Positions 8,650 through 17,495 of a stretch of 45,561 bases of DNA are shown here, piece after piece. The stretch's first letter is position 1, and every line of letters begins with the position of its first letter. The stretch comes from an uncultured Alistipes sp. GTDB taxonomy: Bacteria; Bacteroidota; Bacteroidia; Bacteroidales; Rikenellaceae. The notes beneath the pieces were generated by a model, which worked only from the letters and a program-made list of their open reading frames with translations, was not told where the DNA came from and made no database searches. Where the stretch lies: contig CALUNE010000018.1 of the NCBI GenBank assembly GCA_944321945.1, forward strand, positions 1-45,561, read 5' to 3'. The position numbers and the translations under genes are program-made.

Positions 8650-11133
8650 ATGAGACGAGGTGAATGGATGGAATATGCCGCGGCAGTTGCCCTTGCGGGG
8701 TTCGTGCTGACCGGATGCGGAAATCTGCATAAACTCGCCAAGAGCGATCCCGAAGTGGGAGCCTATCTTCCGGCCCGAAGCCGACAGGATCCGGCAGTCC
8801 GTGCGGCCGACACGACGACGGCTCCGAAGATCATCACCTTCCGCAAGCAGGACGGTACGGAGCTGTTTCTGGCCCCCGTGGAGGTAGATTCCACGTCGGG
8901 AGAGAAGATGATGTCGGTGGCTATCGACGAGGTGGTCATCTCGGCGGCCAACCGGCGCAATCTCGTGGAGCGCAACGGAAAGATCAATGTCGATTTCATC
9001 GTGTCGGTACCGCAGGAGCTCCAGGACCGCAACTGGCAGCTGGTGGTGGGTCCCCGACTGCTCAAGGGCGAGGATACGCTGGCGTTCGATCCGCTGGTCT
9101 ACAGCGGCGACCGCTATCGCGGCATGCAGCTGCGCGAGTACGGACGCTATGACGATTACGTGAGCCGGATTGTCGATACGGCCGACTATTTCGACCGCTT
9201 TGCCGATCATCGGGCCTATGCCCGGCGGATGGATCGGATTGCAGCGGAGCGGGCCCGTCTGACCGGTGATTCGGCCCGTCTGGCGGGCATGAGCCCCGAG
9301 ACGGCGAAGTATGACGAACGGGTGGGGTGGAGCACTCCCGGCGAAAAGCGGCGTCAGGAGAAGATGTTGCGCCGCTATGTGGAGTCGACCGACCGCATCG
9401 TGAAGCAGCATACGACCTATCTGCCCGATGCGAATGACAAGTTCGACCATCTGAACGACTATTTTGCGCCGCGTTACCGCTATGCGGGTATCGACGTGCT
9501 GCCCGGCGGCGAGATCTATACGCGTGTCGACGGGGAGTATCCCGAGACGGGAGGCCGGGCCCGCGAGGCCTATATCCGTTCGTTGAGCGAGACGCCCGGC
9601 CGGGTCTACGGCGAGATCTATGTGGCCGACGGCCGACGGCTGCGCGAACTGGCCGGACGGCGGCTTGCCTATACCGGCCGGCAGCGTCCGATGATCGAGG
9701 GGCTGCTGCGCGAGACGGGCGACAGCGCCCTGCTGGAGAACTACCGCATCCGCCGCGGATATGTCGACGACCGGTTGGCACAGATGTACGACCTCGATAC
9801 GGCGGCCCTGCGCAACTGGGCGCTGCGTCCGGGCAAGGTGGCCCGCAACCAGCGGCTCGAGGCGGGGAAACCGGCCGCTTTCGAGCGTCTGGTCCGCCAT
9901 CCCTACCTGGGCGATGCCCGGCTCGATACGGTGATCTACCGTCCCGACGGCCGGATCGACTACTACTATACGGAACAGGTGCAGGCCGACGAGAATACGT
10001 CGAAACTGCGGCTCTACCTCACGGGAGAGGTCGAAAACCGCAGCGGCCGTACGTACCGGATCACGCGTTCGGACACGCTGCTCTACAACGTGGCGTCGAT
10101 GACCACGTTCCTCGACGAGCGGACGCGCTACATGCAGCGCATCGTGTTGCGCGATGCCGAGGCCAATGCGCGGTTCTTCTTCACGTTCCCCGTCGGGAAG
10201 GCCTCGCTGGTCGACACGCTCACGGAGAACCGCCGTCAGATTGCCGCCGTGCGGTCGCTGACGCGGGGGCTGATGACCGATCCGGTCTACATCATCGACA
10301 GCATCACGCTCCGGGCCACGGCTTCGCCCGAGGGGGCCTGGCATCTGAACGAACGGCTGGCCCGCGAACGCGCCGAAGCGTTGCGGCGGGTGCTGGTGTC
10401 GGAGTTCCGCGTGCTGTACGATTCGCTCAATGTGGCCGGCAGCTATACGCTCGACGAGAAGGGGAACCAGGTTGTTGCGGACAACGACGACCGGCTGCCC
10501 GACCTGCCGAATCTGCTGCGTTCGACGTGGCTGGCCGAAGACTGGGACGAACTGTACCGCCTCGTGGCCGCCGATACGGTGCTGGCCCACAAGGAGGAGA
10601 TCCTGGAGATGATCCGCTGGGAGGGCAACCCCGATACGCGCGAATGGCGCATCCGGTTGAAATACCCCCGCGAATATACGCACCTGCGCAAGGAGATCTA
10701 TCCCCGGATGCGGGCCGTGGATTTCCGCTTCAACCTCCATCGCCGGGGTATGAAGCAGGATACGGTCTACACCACGGAGGTCGATTCGAACTACATGCAC
10801 GCCGTCGATCTGCTCCGCAAACGCCGTTACGAGGAGGCGCTGACGATTCTGCGCCCCTACGAGGACCGCAACACGGCGCTGGCCTACATGTCGCTGGGTT
10901 ACGATGCGGCGGCCTACCGGATTCTGCGGGCACGCCCCGAGGCCTCGACGACGGCCGATATTCAGTATATGCTGGCCATCCTGGCGGCCCGTCTGGGTGA
11001 CGAGGAGCAGGCCGTGCAGTATTTCCTGCGGGCGGTCGAGCTGCGCGAGAATCTGAAGTTCCGCGGCAATCTCGATCCCGAGATCTCGCGGCTGATTCGT
11101 CGCTACGGTCTCTTCCGCGAGGATTTCCAGTAG
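8650..11133 (+). CDS. Large lipoprotein with DUF3868-like and OmpA-like regions
   Basis: The 827-residue product has a lipoprotein signal ending FVLTGC. Residues about 90-140 resemble DUF3868, followed by a Tyr/Arg-rich, helix-prone middle. An OmpA-like segment near residues 545-600 (ITLRATASPEGAWHLNERLARERAEALRRVL) suggests peptidoglycan contact. The last 110 residues look TPR-like (AYMSLGYDAAAYRILRARPEA, AILAARLGDEEQAVQYFLRAVEL). ATG 8650 gives two arginines before the hydrophobic segment; TTG 8641 and ATG 8668 are alternatives, and 8668 has the better-spaced GAGG but no N-terminal positive charge. The gene ends the DUF3575 operon and is convergent with a DUF308 gene. Confidence 0.8.
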   Translation: MRRGEWMEYAAAVALAGFVLTGCGNLHKLAKSDPEVGAYLPARSRQDPAVRAADTTTAPKIITFRKQDGTELFLAPVEVDSTSGEKMMSVAIDEVVISAANRRNLVERNGKINVDFIVSVPQELQDRNWQLVVGPRLLKGEDTLAFDPLVYSGDRYRGMQLREYGRYDDYVSRIVDTADYFDRFADHRAYARRMDRIAAERARLTGDSARLAGMSPETAKYDERVGWSTPGEKRRQEKMLRRYVESTDRIVKQHTTYLPDANDKFDHLNDYFAPRYRYAGIDVLPGGEIYTRVDGEYPETGGRAREAYIRSLSETPGRVYGEIYVADGRRLRELAGRRLAYTGRQRPMIEGLLRETGDSALLENYRIRRGYVDDRLAQMYDLDTAALRNWALRPGKVARNQRLEAGKPAAFERLVRHPYLGDARLDTVIYRPDGRIDYYYTEQVQADENTSKLRLYLTGEVENRSGRTYRITRSDTLLYNVASMTTFLDERTRYMQRIVLRDAEANARFFFTFPVGKASLVDTLTENRRQIAAVRSLTRGLMTDPVYIIDSITLRATASPEGAWHLNERLARERAEALRRVLVSEFRVLYDSLNVAGSYTLDEKGNQVVADNDDRLPDLPNLLRSTWLAEDWDELYRLVAADTVLAHKEEILEMIRWEGNPDTREWRIRLKYPREYTHLRKEIYPRMRAVDFRFNLHRRGMKQDTVYTTEVDSNYMHAVDLLRKRRYEEALTILRPYEDRNTALAYMSLGYDAAAYRILRARPEASTTADIQYMLAILAARLGDEEQAVQYFLRAVELRENLKFRGNLDPEISRLIRRYGLFREDFQ

Positions 11134-11284
11134 ATCACGTAGCGCTGCAGCCGCCCTGCGGACCGTCGCGTGACGCTTCTGTCGGCCGATCGGAGGTCGT
11201 TCTCGGCTGCGCCGACGGCTGATCGGGCCGTCCTAAGCCCCTCCCCGAAGCCGCGGCGAAGCACATCGGCGGTTCCGATCAACC

Positions 11285-11329
11285 AATCACCCCTGTCGCA
11301 TACGGGTTGCGGCAGGGGTGATTCGTTTT
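11285..11329. terminator. Terminator hairpin between convergent genes
   Basis: A 16-bp stem with one G-U pair (11285-11300 with 11308-11323) and a 7-nt loop, followed by CGTTTT. It can serve the OmpA-like gene and the convergent DUF308 gene. The 150 bases before it (11134-11284) hold nothing recognisable. Confidence 0.75.
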
Positions 11330-11334
11330 CGGTC

Positions 11335-11922
11335 TCAGTGTTTGCCTTCGAGACAGTGGTGGGCGGTCCGAAGCTGCAGAGCCAGGGTGCAGGCCGCCAC
11401 GCCGGCAAAGAGCAGCGTGATGCCGACCCAGACGATGACGGCCGCCATGCCGATGCCGGCGGGTTGGAAGAGAATCCACAACGAACAGATCAGCAGCAGG
11501 ATGCCGGTCACGATGGTCCATCCGGCGCCGGCGATCTCGAGCATGCGCATGTCGCTGCCGAGGCCGATGGTTGCGAAGGCGCGCATCAGCAGCCAGAAAC
11601 CCAGAAACAGGGGCAGCATCGAGGCGGCCAGCCCGAGATTGAGGATCAGGACGACACCGAGAATGATCTCGATGATGCCTCCGGCGAGCATCCATCCGCG
11701 ACCGGTGATGAAGTGACGGTTGGCGGTCGACAGCACCGCCTCGAGCAGGCCGGCGAGGAGAATCACCCATCCCAACAGCATTGACAGCCCCAGATAGCTC
11801 CGGGCCGGAGACAGAAAGGTCAGCACGCCGACTGCGAGCAGGACGATGCCGACCACGAGCAGCAGCCACCAGTAACGGATGGCCTCTTTCGAACTTTCGA
11901 TCCAGGCATTCAGATTTTTCAT
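11335..11922 (-). CDS. DUF308 (HdeD-like) membrane protein
   Basis: The 195-residue protein is nearly all membrane helices: WWLLLVVGIVLLAVGVLTFLS, LSMLLGWVILLAGLLEAVL, WMLAGGIIEIILGVVLILNLG, MLPLFLGFWLLMRAFATIGL, WTIVTGILLLICSLWILF and AAVIVWVGITLLFAGVAACT. Six segments with repeating Gly/Leu-rich halves fit the DUF308 family, which includes acid-resistance protein HdeD. ATG 11922 (MKNLNAWIESSKEAIRYWW) is chosen because the upstream open frame is Pro/Arg-rich and lacks membrane character. No promoter with both elements is visible in 11923-12147. Function in this organism is not established. Confidence 0.85.
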   Translation of the reverse strand: MKNLNAWIESSKEAIRYWWLLLVVGIVLLAVGVLTFLSPARSYLGLSMLLGWVILLAGLLEAVLSTANRHFITGRGWMLAGGIIEIILGVVLILNLGLAASMLPLFLGFWLLMRAFATIGLGSDMRMLEIAGAGWTIVTGILLLICSLWILFQPAGIGMAAVIVWVGITLLFAGVAACTLALQLRTAHHCLEGKH

Positions 11923-12147
11923 GACATACGGATTTTCGGGTTTCCGGAGCAATTTGCGTGCCGCGGGGAGGCTCCCGTGGACGGAATCCGTCGCCCGAGT
12001 GTGGATTTTTTCCACGCCTTGTGGGGCGGAATTCCACATGCGGGGGATCGGGGCGATGAGGCAATTCTCAGAGCAATAGCCGGTTATGCGGGCATGCGTC
12101 TTCGGCATTCCGATTGAGCCTCCGGCAGTAAACCCGAATCCGAAAAT

Positions 12148-15100
12148 ATGAGAAAACTTGATCTATGCAGGCAGCACGGGCGCTATCTGCTCGTGTTATT
12201 TCTGATGTGTTGTGTCTGGTCTGGGGCATCGGCCGATGAGGTCCCCGACGATCCGGCGTCGACCGCCGGTCGTGAACTCCCGGACCGGACCGTCTCCGGA
12301 CTGGTGACCGATACGCAGGGCAATCCGCTCGTGGGAGCGACGATCGTCATCAAGGATGCCCCGGCCATGGAGGGTACGATCACCGGTCCCGACGGCCGCT
12401 TCACGCTGAAGGTGCCGGCCCGTTCGACCCTGCTCGTCACCTATGTCGGCTACAAAAGCATGCGGCTGCCGGTCCTGAACCGCACCGAACTGGAGATTGT
12501 CCTCGAGGAGGAGGCCGAACGGCTTGACAATGTCGTGGTGGTCGGCTACGGCACGCAGGCAAAATCCGATCTGACGGGTTCGATCGCCTCGATCAAGGCC
12601 TCGGACATCAAGAATACGCCGGCTCGATCGGTTGCCGAGGCGTTGCAGGGCAAGGTGGCTGGCGTGATGGTCACGAAGACCAGCGGAAAACCTGGTGCGA
12701 GTTCCGATATCGTGATCCGCGGCGTGGGGTCGATCAACGGGCTCAATCCGCTCTTCGTGATCGACGGCGTGGCCTGCGAGAACAACAGCGACTACAACCT
12801 CAACGACATCGAATCGATCGAGGTGATCAAGGATGCCAGTGCCGCGGCGATCTACGGATCGCGGGCTGCCGGTGGCGTGGTGCTCATCACGACCAAGAAG
12901 GGCTCGTACAACACCAAACCCCGGCTTGCCTTCACGAGCCGGGTCGGCGTGCGCCAGTATACCGACATGTATGAGATGCTTGGCACCAAGGACTATGTTC
13001 GCGTCATGCAGGAGATGGGCGTGAACTATTCCATCTGGGACAACCCCTCGGCTCTGCCCGATACGGACTGGGTGCGGGAGATCTATCAGCCGGGCATCGA
13101 GCAGAGTTACAACCTCTCGCTCACGGGCGGCAGCGAACGTTTCCGGTATTATCTCTCGGGGGCCTACGAGCGGGAGAACGGCATCCAGATGAACAACTAC
13201 TGGGAGCGGATCTCCTCCCGGCTGAATGTCGACTACAAGGTGGCTCCGTCGCTGACCGTCGGGACGCGGATCTATCTGGCCCGGCTGCGCGGAAATCCCT
13301 ATACGGAGTCCTTCCCCTGGGTTTCGATCCCCTACATGAGTGTCTACGACGCGGACGGCGGCTATTCGTCCATTCCCTCGGGCATCGACTTTTCGGGCGC
13401 CAACCCCGTGGCCGACATTGCCTATCATCATCAGAAACAGTCTGCTCTGGTGGCCAACGGCGATTTGTTCCTCGATTGGGAGATCGTCCGTGGCCTGAAG
13501 CTCAATCTGACGGGTTCGGCCCAGCTGGGCGGCGGTTTCAACGACAACTTCTCCGAAGCCAACACCCTGGGGCGTTCACCCTCGAAGGACAGCTACACCA
13601 AGGCGCTGGATTATGCCGAGCAGTACACCTTTACGGCCACGCTCTCCTACGAACGGCTCTTCGCCGGGAAACACGATTTCCGGGTCATGATCGGTTACGA
13701 GGCCAAAAGCGCCCAGTTCTCCGATCTCTCGTCGACGGCCTCGGACTTCCCGGTCAGCAATCCGGAGTCGTTCGCCCTCTCGACCAATCCCACCAAGAGT
13801 GCGTCGGGGGCGTTGAGTGCGGACCGGTTTCTCTCGCAGTTCGCCCGTCTGAACTACACGTACGACAACCGTTATCTGCTGACGATGAACGTCCGTCGTG
13901 ACGGTTCGCCGAAATTCGGACCGAAGAACCGCTGGGGAGTCTTTCCTTCGGTGTCGGTCGGCTGGAAGATCTCCGAGGAGCCCTTCTTCAAGGCGTGGAA
14001 TCCGGCGTGGGTCTCGATGATCAAACCGCGCTTCAGCTGGGGTATCCTCGGCAATGACCAGGCGCTGAATGCCTTTGCCTACATGGCGGCTTTCCAGAAC
14101 GTCACGAGCCATTCGTTCGACGGGACGTCGGCCGTCGGCGGTTACAACAACATCAAGGTCATCAACGAGGATATCCGCTGGGAGTCGATCTACACGACCG
14201 ACGTGGGACTGGACGTGGATCTGTTCCGGAACCGTCTTTCGATCTCGTTCGACTGGTACCAGCGTATCACCAAGGACATGATCTATGCGCTTTCGGTTCC
14301 CAATTCGGCGGGCATCACCTCGCCCTCGTCGTTGACGACCATGAGCACGATGCCGGTCAATCTCGGACGCATCGACAACCGCGGCTGGGAGCTGCTCGTC
14401 AACTACCGCAACAACATCGGCTACTTCAACTACTCCATCGGCGGCAACGTTTCGCAGAACCGCAACCGGGTCGTCGATCTGGGACTGACGAATGCGGCCA
14501 TCTACGGCGGCGGAGGCCATCCGAACGAGGGCCCCAGCCCCTGCAAGACGATCAACGGACAGCCGATCAGCCAGTTCTGGGGACTGAAGACCGACGGGCT
14601 GATCACCTCGCAGGAGGAGATCGACGCGCTGAATGCCCGGGCTCAGGCCAACGGTTACGACTATTATCACCAGCGGCTGACCGGAGTGGGCGACCTGCGG
14701 TATGTCGACATGAACGGCGACGGTACGATCAACGACGACGACTGCACCTTCATCGGCAATCCGTGGCCCACGGTGCAGTATGGATTCAACCTGTCGATCG
14801 AATGGCGGGGGATCGACTTTACGGCCGATTTTGCGGGTATTGCCGGCAATGACGTGCTGAATCTGTCGAAATCCTATACGCAGAGCGTGCAGGAGAGTTC
14901 CAATACGACGGCCGACGTCTTCCGGGCCTCCTTCTTCCTGGGCAACGGACTGACGGACCGCCCGCGGGTCATGGCGCTCGACGCGGCGAACGGAAACGCT
15001 CCGGTCAAGGACCCCAACTACAACTACCAGAAGTATTCGGATTACTTCATCGAGGACGGTTCGTACCTGCGTTTGAGGAATATCACGCTGGGGTACACCT

Positions 15101-15300
15101 TCCCGCGGCGCTGGACGCGGCGGGCCGGGATCGACCGTCTGCGGATCTACGTTTCGGCGTCGAATCTCTGGACCGTGACGGGCTTCACGGGGCTCGATCC
15201 CGAATTCTCGAATACCACCAAGACCGCCTACGGCGTCTATTACGGCAGCACCTATCCGCAGACCCGGATGGTTGCGTTCGGCCTCGATCTGAACTTCTAA
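12148..15300 (+). CDS. SusC/RagA-type TonB-dependent outer-membrane transporter
   Basis: The 1050-residue protein imports nutrients, usually glycans or peptides, across the outer membrane using TonB energy. After a signal peptide ending SGASAD comes a CarboxypepD_reg-like domain (about 45-125: VSGLVTDTQGNPLVGATIVIKD), the SusC linker LDNVVVVGYGTQAKSDLTGSIASI, and the plug (GVMVTKTSGKPGASSDIVIRGVGSIN ... PLFVIDGV ... IESIEVIKDASAAAIYGSRAAGGVVLITTKKG). The barrel runs to a terminal Phe (FGLDLNF). The SusD partner starts 13 bases after the stop. No sigma/anti-sigma pair, hybrid two-component regulator or hydrolase of a classical utilisation locus is adjacent, so the substrate cannot be inferred. 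Confidence 0.97.
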   Translation: MRKLDLCRQHGRYLLVLFLMCCVWSGASADEVPDDPASTAGRELPDRTVSGLVTDTQGNPLVGATIVIKDAPAMEGTITGPDGRFTLKVPARSTLLVTYVGYKSMRLPVLNRTELEIVLEEEAERLDNVVVVGYGTQAKSDLTGSIASIKASDIKNTPARSVAEALQGKVAGVMVTKTSGKPGASSDIVIRGVGSINGLNPLFVIDGVACENNSDYNLNDIESIEVIKDASAAAIYGSRAAGGVVLITTKKGSYNTKPRLAFTSRVGVRQYTDMYEMLGTKDYVRVMQEMGVNYSIWDNPSALPDTDWVREIYQPGIEQSYNLSLTGGSERFRYYLSGAYERENGIQMNNYWERISSRLNVDYKVAPSLTVGTRIYLARLRGNPYTESFPWVSIPYMSVYDADGGYSSIPSGIDFSGANPVADIAYHHQKQSALVANGDLFLDWEIVRGLKLNLTGSAQLGGGFNDNFSEANTLGRSPSKDSYTKALDYAEQYTFTATLSYERLFAGKHDFRVMIGYEAKSAQFSDLSSTASDFPVSNPESFALSTNPTKSASGALSADRFLSQFARLNYTYDNRYLLTMNVRRDGSPKFGPKNRWGVFPSVSVGWKISEEPFFKAWNPAWVSMIKPRFSWGILGNDQALNAFAYMAAFQNVTSHSFDGTSAVGGYNNIKVINEDIRWESIYTTDVGLDVDLFRNRLSISFDWYQRITKDMIYALSVPNSAGITSPSSLTTMSTMPVNLGRIDNRGWELLVNYRNNIGYFNYSIGGNVSQNRNRVVDLGLTNAAIYGGGGHPNEGPSPCKTINGQPISQFWGLKTDGLITSQEEIDALNARAQANGYDYYHQRLTGVGDLRYVDMNGDGTINDDDCTFIGNPWPTVQYGFNLSIEWRGIDFTADFAGIAGNDVLNLSKSYTQSVQESSNTTADVFRASFFLGNGLTDRPRVMALDAANGNAPVKDPNYNYQKYSDYFIEDGSYLRLRNITLGYTFPRRWTRRAGIDRLRIYVSASNLWTVTGFTGLDPEFSNTTKTAYGVYYGSTYPQTRMVAFGLDLNF

Positions 15301-15313
15301 ACCCCATCGAAAC

Positions 15314-17143
15314 ATGAAATGCATTCTGCGAAAAATACGGCTTTACGCAGCGGTTGCCGGAGCCGTTGCGACGATGAACTCCTGCGGGAGCGACTGGCTT
15401 GAGCTGAGCGACCCCAACTCGCTCGCTCCGGGCAACTTCCCCACGAAGATCGAACACGTCGACCTGCTGGTCAATTCGGTCTACGGGGCTCAGCACCACT
15501 GGTGCTTTCTGGGGAACTACTGGGCCGGGTACGTCATGTACTGTCTCGACCATACGATCGACATGCTCTGGCACGAGGATCCGGCGTGGATCGACATCTG
15601 CGCCGGCGAGGTCAAGGTCGGCAACAACAAGGTCACCGACCCCTGGACGGCCCTGAGCCTGGGTGTCTATTACGCCAATACGGCGCTGGAGGAGATCGCC
15701 GCCTACCGGGAGACGGCCCCCGAAACCGAAACGGAGGCCTTGAACAACTACGAGGGCGAATGCCTCTTCTTCCGGGCCTACTACTGGTGGCACATGCTTT
15801 CGCTCTATGGCGAGCCCGATGCGGAGGGGGTCGGGATTCCGATCGTCAAGGCGGTTCCCAAGACGCTGGAGGAGATGTACGTCGGCCGCAAGAAGACCGG
15901 CGAGTGCTATCGGGCGATCATCGAGGATCTGGACCGGGCGGTGAGTCTGCTGACGCAGACCGATGCCCATCGGGTGACGGGGTGGGCCGCCCGGGCTTTC
16001 CGGGCCAAGGCCTGCTTCTTTGCCGGCGAGCGGGAGCTGGCCCGGACCTACCTGAAGGATTGCATCGACAACAGCGGCAAGACCCTCGAGCCGTTCGAAC
16101 GCTACCGCATGATGTTCAACGGTTACGACGCGTATGAATACAACAGCGAATCGTTCTACGAGATGGGCAACCGGGCCGATCCGACGAGCGGTTCGGCCTA
16201 CGGAAGTCCCAATACGGGGTCGACCCTGTCGCTCTACTATCCGCCCTTCTGCATCGCGCCGGACGGAACGCGCACGGCCATGTCCTACGGCAACCAGTAC
16301 ATGCACGACCGCAATCTGGGCCGTTTCGGCTATACGGATCCGGCACCGCAGTCGAAGGCGGTGATGAAGACGCGCCAGGGGGCGAACGGCGAAACGGAGT
16401 ATTACCTCGACGAGGCCTATCTGGCCCTTCAGCAGAAGCATCGCGACGAGTTGGGCCGCGAGGCGGACGGACCCGATCCGCGGCTGTACGTCTGCGCGCT
16501 GCAGCCCTTCATCGACGAGGTGCAGATGACCATCGACGGCGTGAACGCCTCGCGCAAGGTGGCGCAGGTCGATTTCGGCAAGTGGTGGGAGGATACCTCG
16601 GTGACGACGGGCAACGATCCCGAAACGTTCTACGGCTGGCCCGTGCGCAAGTACAATTTCCTCGAGGGGCATCTGCTGGATGCCACGCGCAACGTCGCCG
16701 GCTACAACATCTACTTTCTCCGTCTGCCGGAGATCTACCTGATGTATGCCCTGCTGATCCGCGACGAGGATCCGGCCACGGCTCTGGAGTATGTGAACAA
16801 GGTGCACCGCCGGGCCTACAACTACCCGGTGGACGCCCCTTCGGAGGCGGACTACAAGTCGCTCGGCGACCGTACCCGGACGGTTGATGCGACGGATCAT
16901 CTGGCCAACGATCCGTTGCTTTATGAATTGTGGGCGGAGGTTTTCGGCGAGATGCGCTGGTGGGAGTATGTCCGCCTGCTCGATCTGGGCGAGAAGGAGA
17001 AGGACTACTACAAGACGATCTCGGGCCCGGGCTCCTCGAAGACGAATATCGTCTGGAAGGCGACGAACTACGCCATGCCGATTCCGACGACGGAGTTCGA
17101 AAACAACCCCAATCCCGAGATGGTGCAGACGCCGGGCTATTGA
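15314..17143 (+). CDS. SusD/RagB-type nutrient-binding lipoprotein
   Basis: SusD proteins are surface lipoproteins that form a hinged lid on the SusC barrel and capture ligand. The 609-residue product has a lipobox-like MNSC after a short signal (about residues 21-24). Family features follow: DWLELSDPNSLAPGNFPT, a TPR-like helical region with ECLFFRAYYWWHMLSLYGE and GIPIVKAVPKTLEEMYVGRKKTGECYRAIIEDLDRAVSLL, and a C-terminal block with LLIRDEDPATALEYVNKVHRRAY and ELWAEVFGEMRWWEYVRL. It is translated with the upstream SusC gene. A GC-rich hairpin follows the stop. Confidence 0.95.
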   Translation: MKCILRKIRLYAAVAGAVATMNSCGSDWLELSDPNSLAPGNFPTKIEHVDLLVNSVYGAQHHWCFLGNYWAGYVMYCLDHTIDMLWHEDPAWIDICAGEVKVGNNKVTDPWTALSLGVYYANTALEEIAAYRETAPETETEALNNYEGECLFFRAYYWWHMLSLYGEPDAEGVGIPIVKAVPKTLEEMYVGRKKTGECYRAIIEDLDRAVSLLTQTDAHRVTGWAARAFRAKACFFAGERELARTYLKDCIDNSGKTLEPFERYRMMFNGYDAYEYNSESFYEMGNRADPTSGSAYGSPNTGSTLSLYYPPFCIAPDGTRTAMSYGNQYMHDRNLGRFGYTDPAPQSKAVMKTRQGANGETEYYLDEAYLALQQKHRDELGREADGPDPRLYVCALQPFIDEVQMTIDGVNASRKVAQVDFGKWWEDTSVTTGNDPETFYGWPVRKYNFLEGHLLDATRNVAGYNIYFLRLPEIYLMYALLIRDEDPATALEYVNKVHRRAYNYPVDAPSEADYKSLGDRTRTVDATDHLANDPLLYELWAEVFGEMRWWEYVRLLDLGEKEKDYYKTISGPGSSKTNIVWKATNYAMPIPTTEFENNPNPEMVQTPGY

Positions 17144-17167
17144 TTCCGGCGGATGATTTTGGAACGA

Positions 17168-17201
17168 AGCAGGTCCGCCCCGGATTCGGGGCGGACCTGC
17201 T
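17168..17201 (+). terminator. Strong hairpin after the SusCD pair
   Basis: About 15 bp pair perfectly (GCAGGTCCGCCCCG with CGGGGCGGACCTGC, plus an outer A-T) around loop GATT. No T tract follows, so it may be a transcript-stabilising end rather than an intrinsic terminator. Confidence 0.6.
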
Positions 17202-17280
17202 CGTGAAATGACGGCACGCGGCTTCGTGTCGTGTGTTGTACGGCCGGATTGGTCGGCCCCGGATTGCTTTTGGGCCCCGG

Positions 17281-17474
17281 TTGGTTTTGGTTGGTTTTGG
17301 TTGGTTTTGGTCGGCTCCGGTCAACGCGGTCAGCCCGGGCCGGCCTTGGCCGGTCTTCGTCAGTCCCGGTCTGCCTTCGTCAGTCCCGGTCTGCCTTCGT
17401 CAGTCCCGGCCGGTCTTCGTCAGTCCCGGCCTGCCTTTGCCAGTCCCGGTCGCTCTTCGTCGGTCCCGGGTCAA
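17281..17474. repeat. 10/20-bp periodic tandem repeat array
   Basis: Three perfect copies of TTGGTTTTGG (17281-17310) are followed by degenerate 10-mers and then six copies of a 20-bp unit, CTTCGTCAGTCCCGGTCTGC and variants, at 17355, 17375, 17395, 17415, 17435 and 17455. The whole array keeps a 10-bp phase. The unit length is not a multiple of three. The array lies between the convergent SusD and malQ genes, 21 bases short of the malQ stop. Confidence 0.85.
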
Positions 17475-17495
17475 CTCCTCCTTTCTTATGGCGGC

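Noticed and set aside
7516-10800. A very long minus-strand open frame opposite the DUF3575-DUF3868-OmpA genes
   Set aside because: It mirrors GC-rich codons of the plus-strand genes, is His/Arg/Pro/Val-rich without domains, and lacks a start context. Similar mirror frames occur opposite the FadL-like, proS, SusC, SusD and S8 genes.
17281-17474. CRISPR array
   Set aside because: Units are contiguous 10/20-bp repeats without unique spacers, and no cas genes are present.
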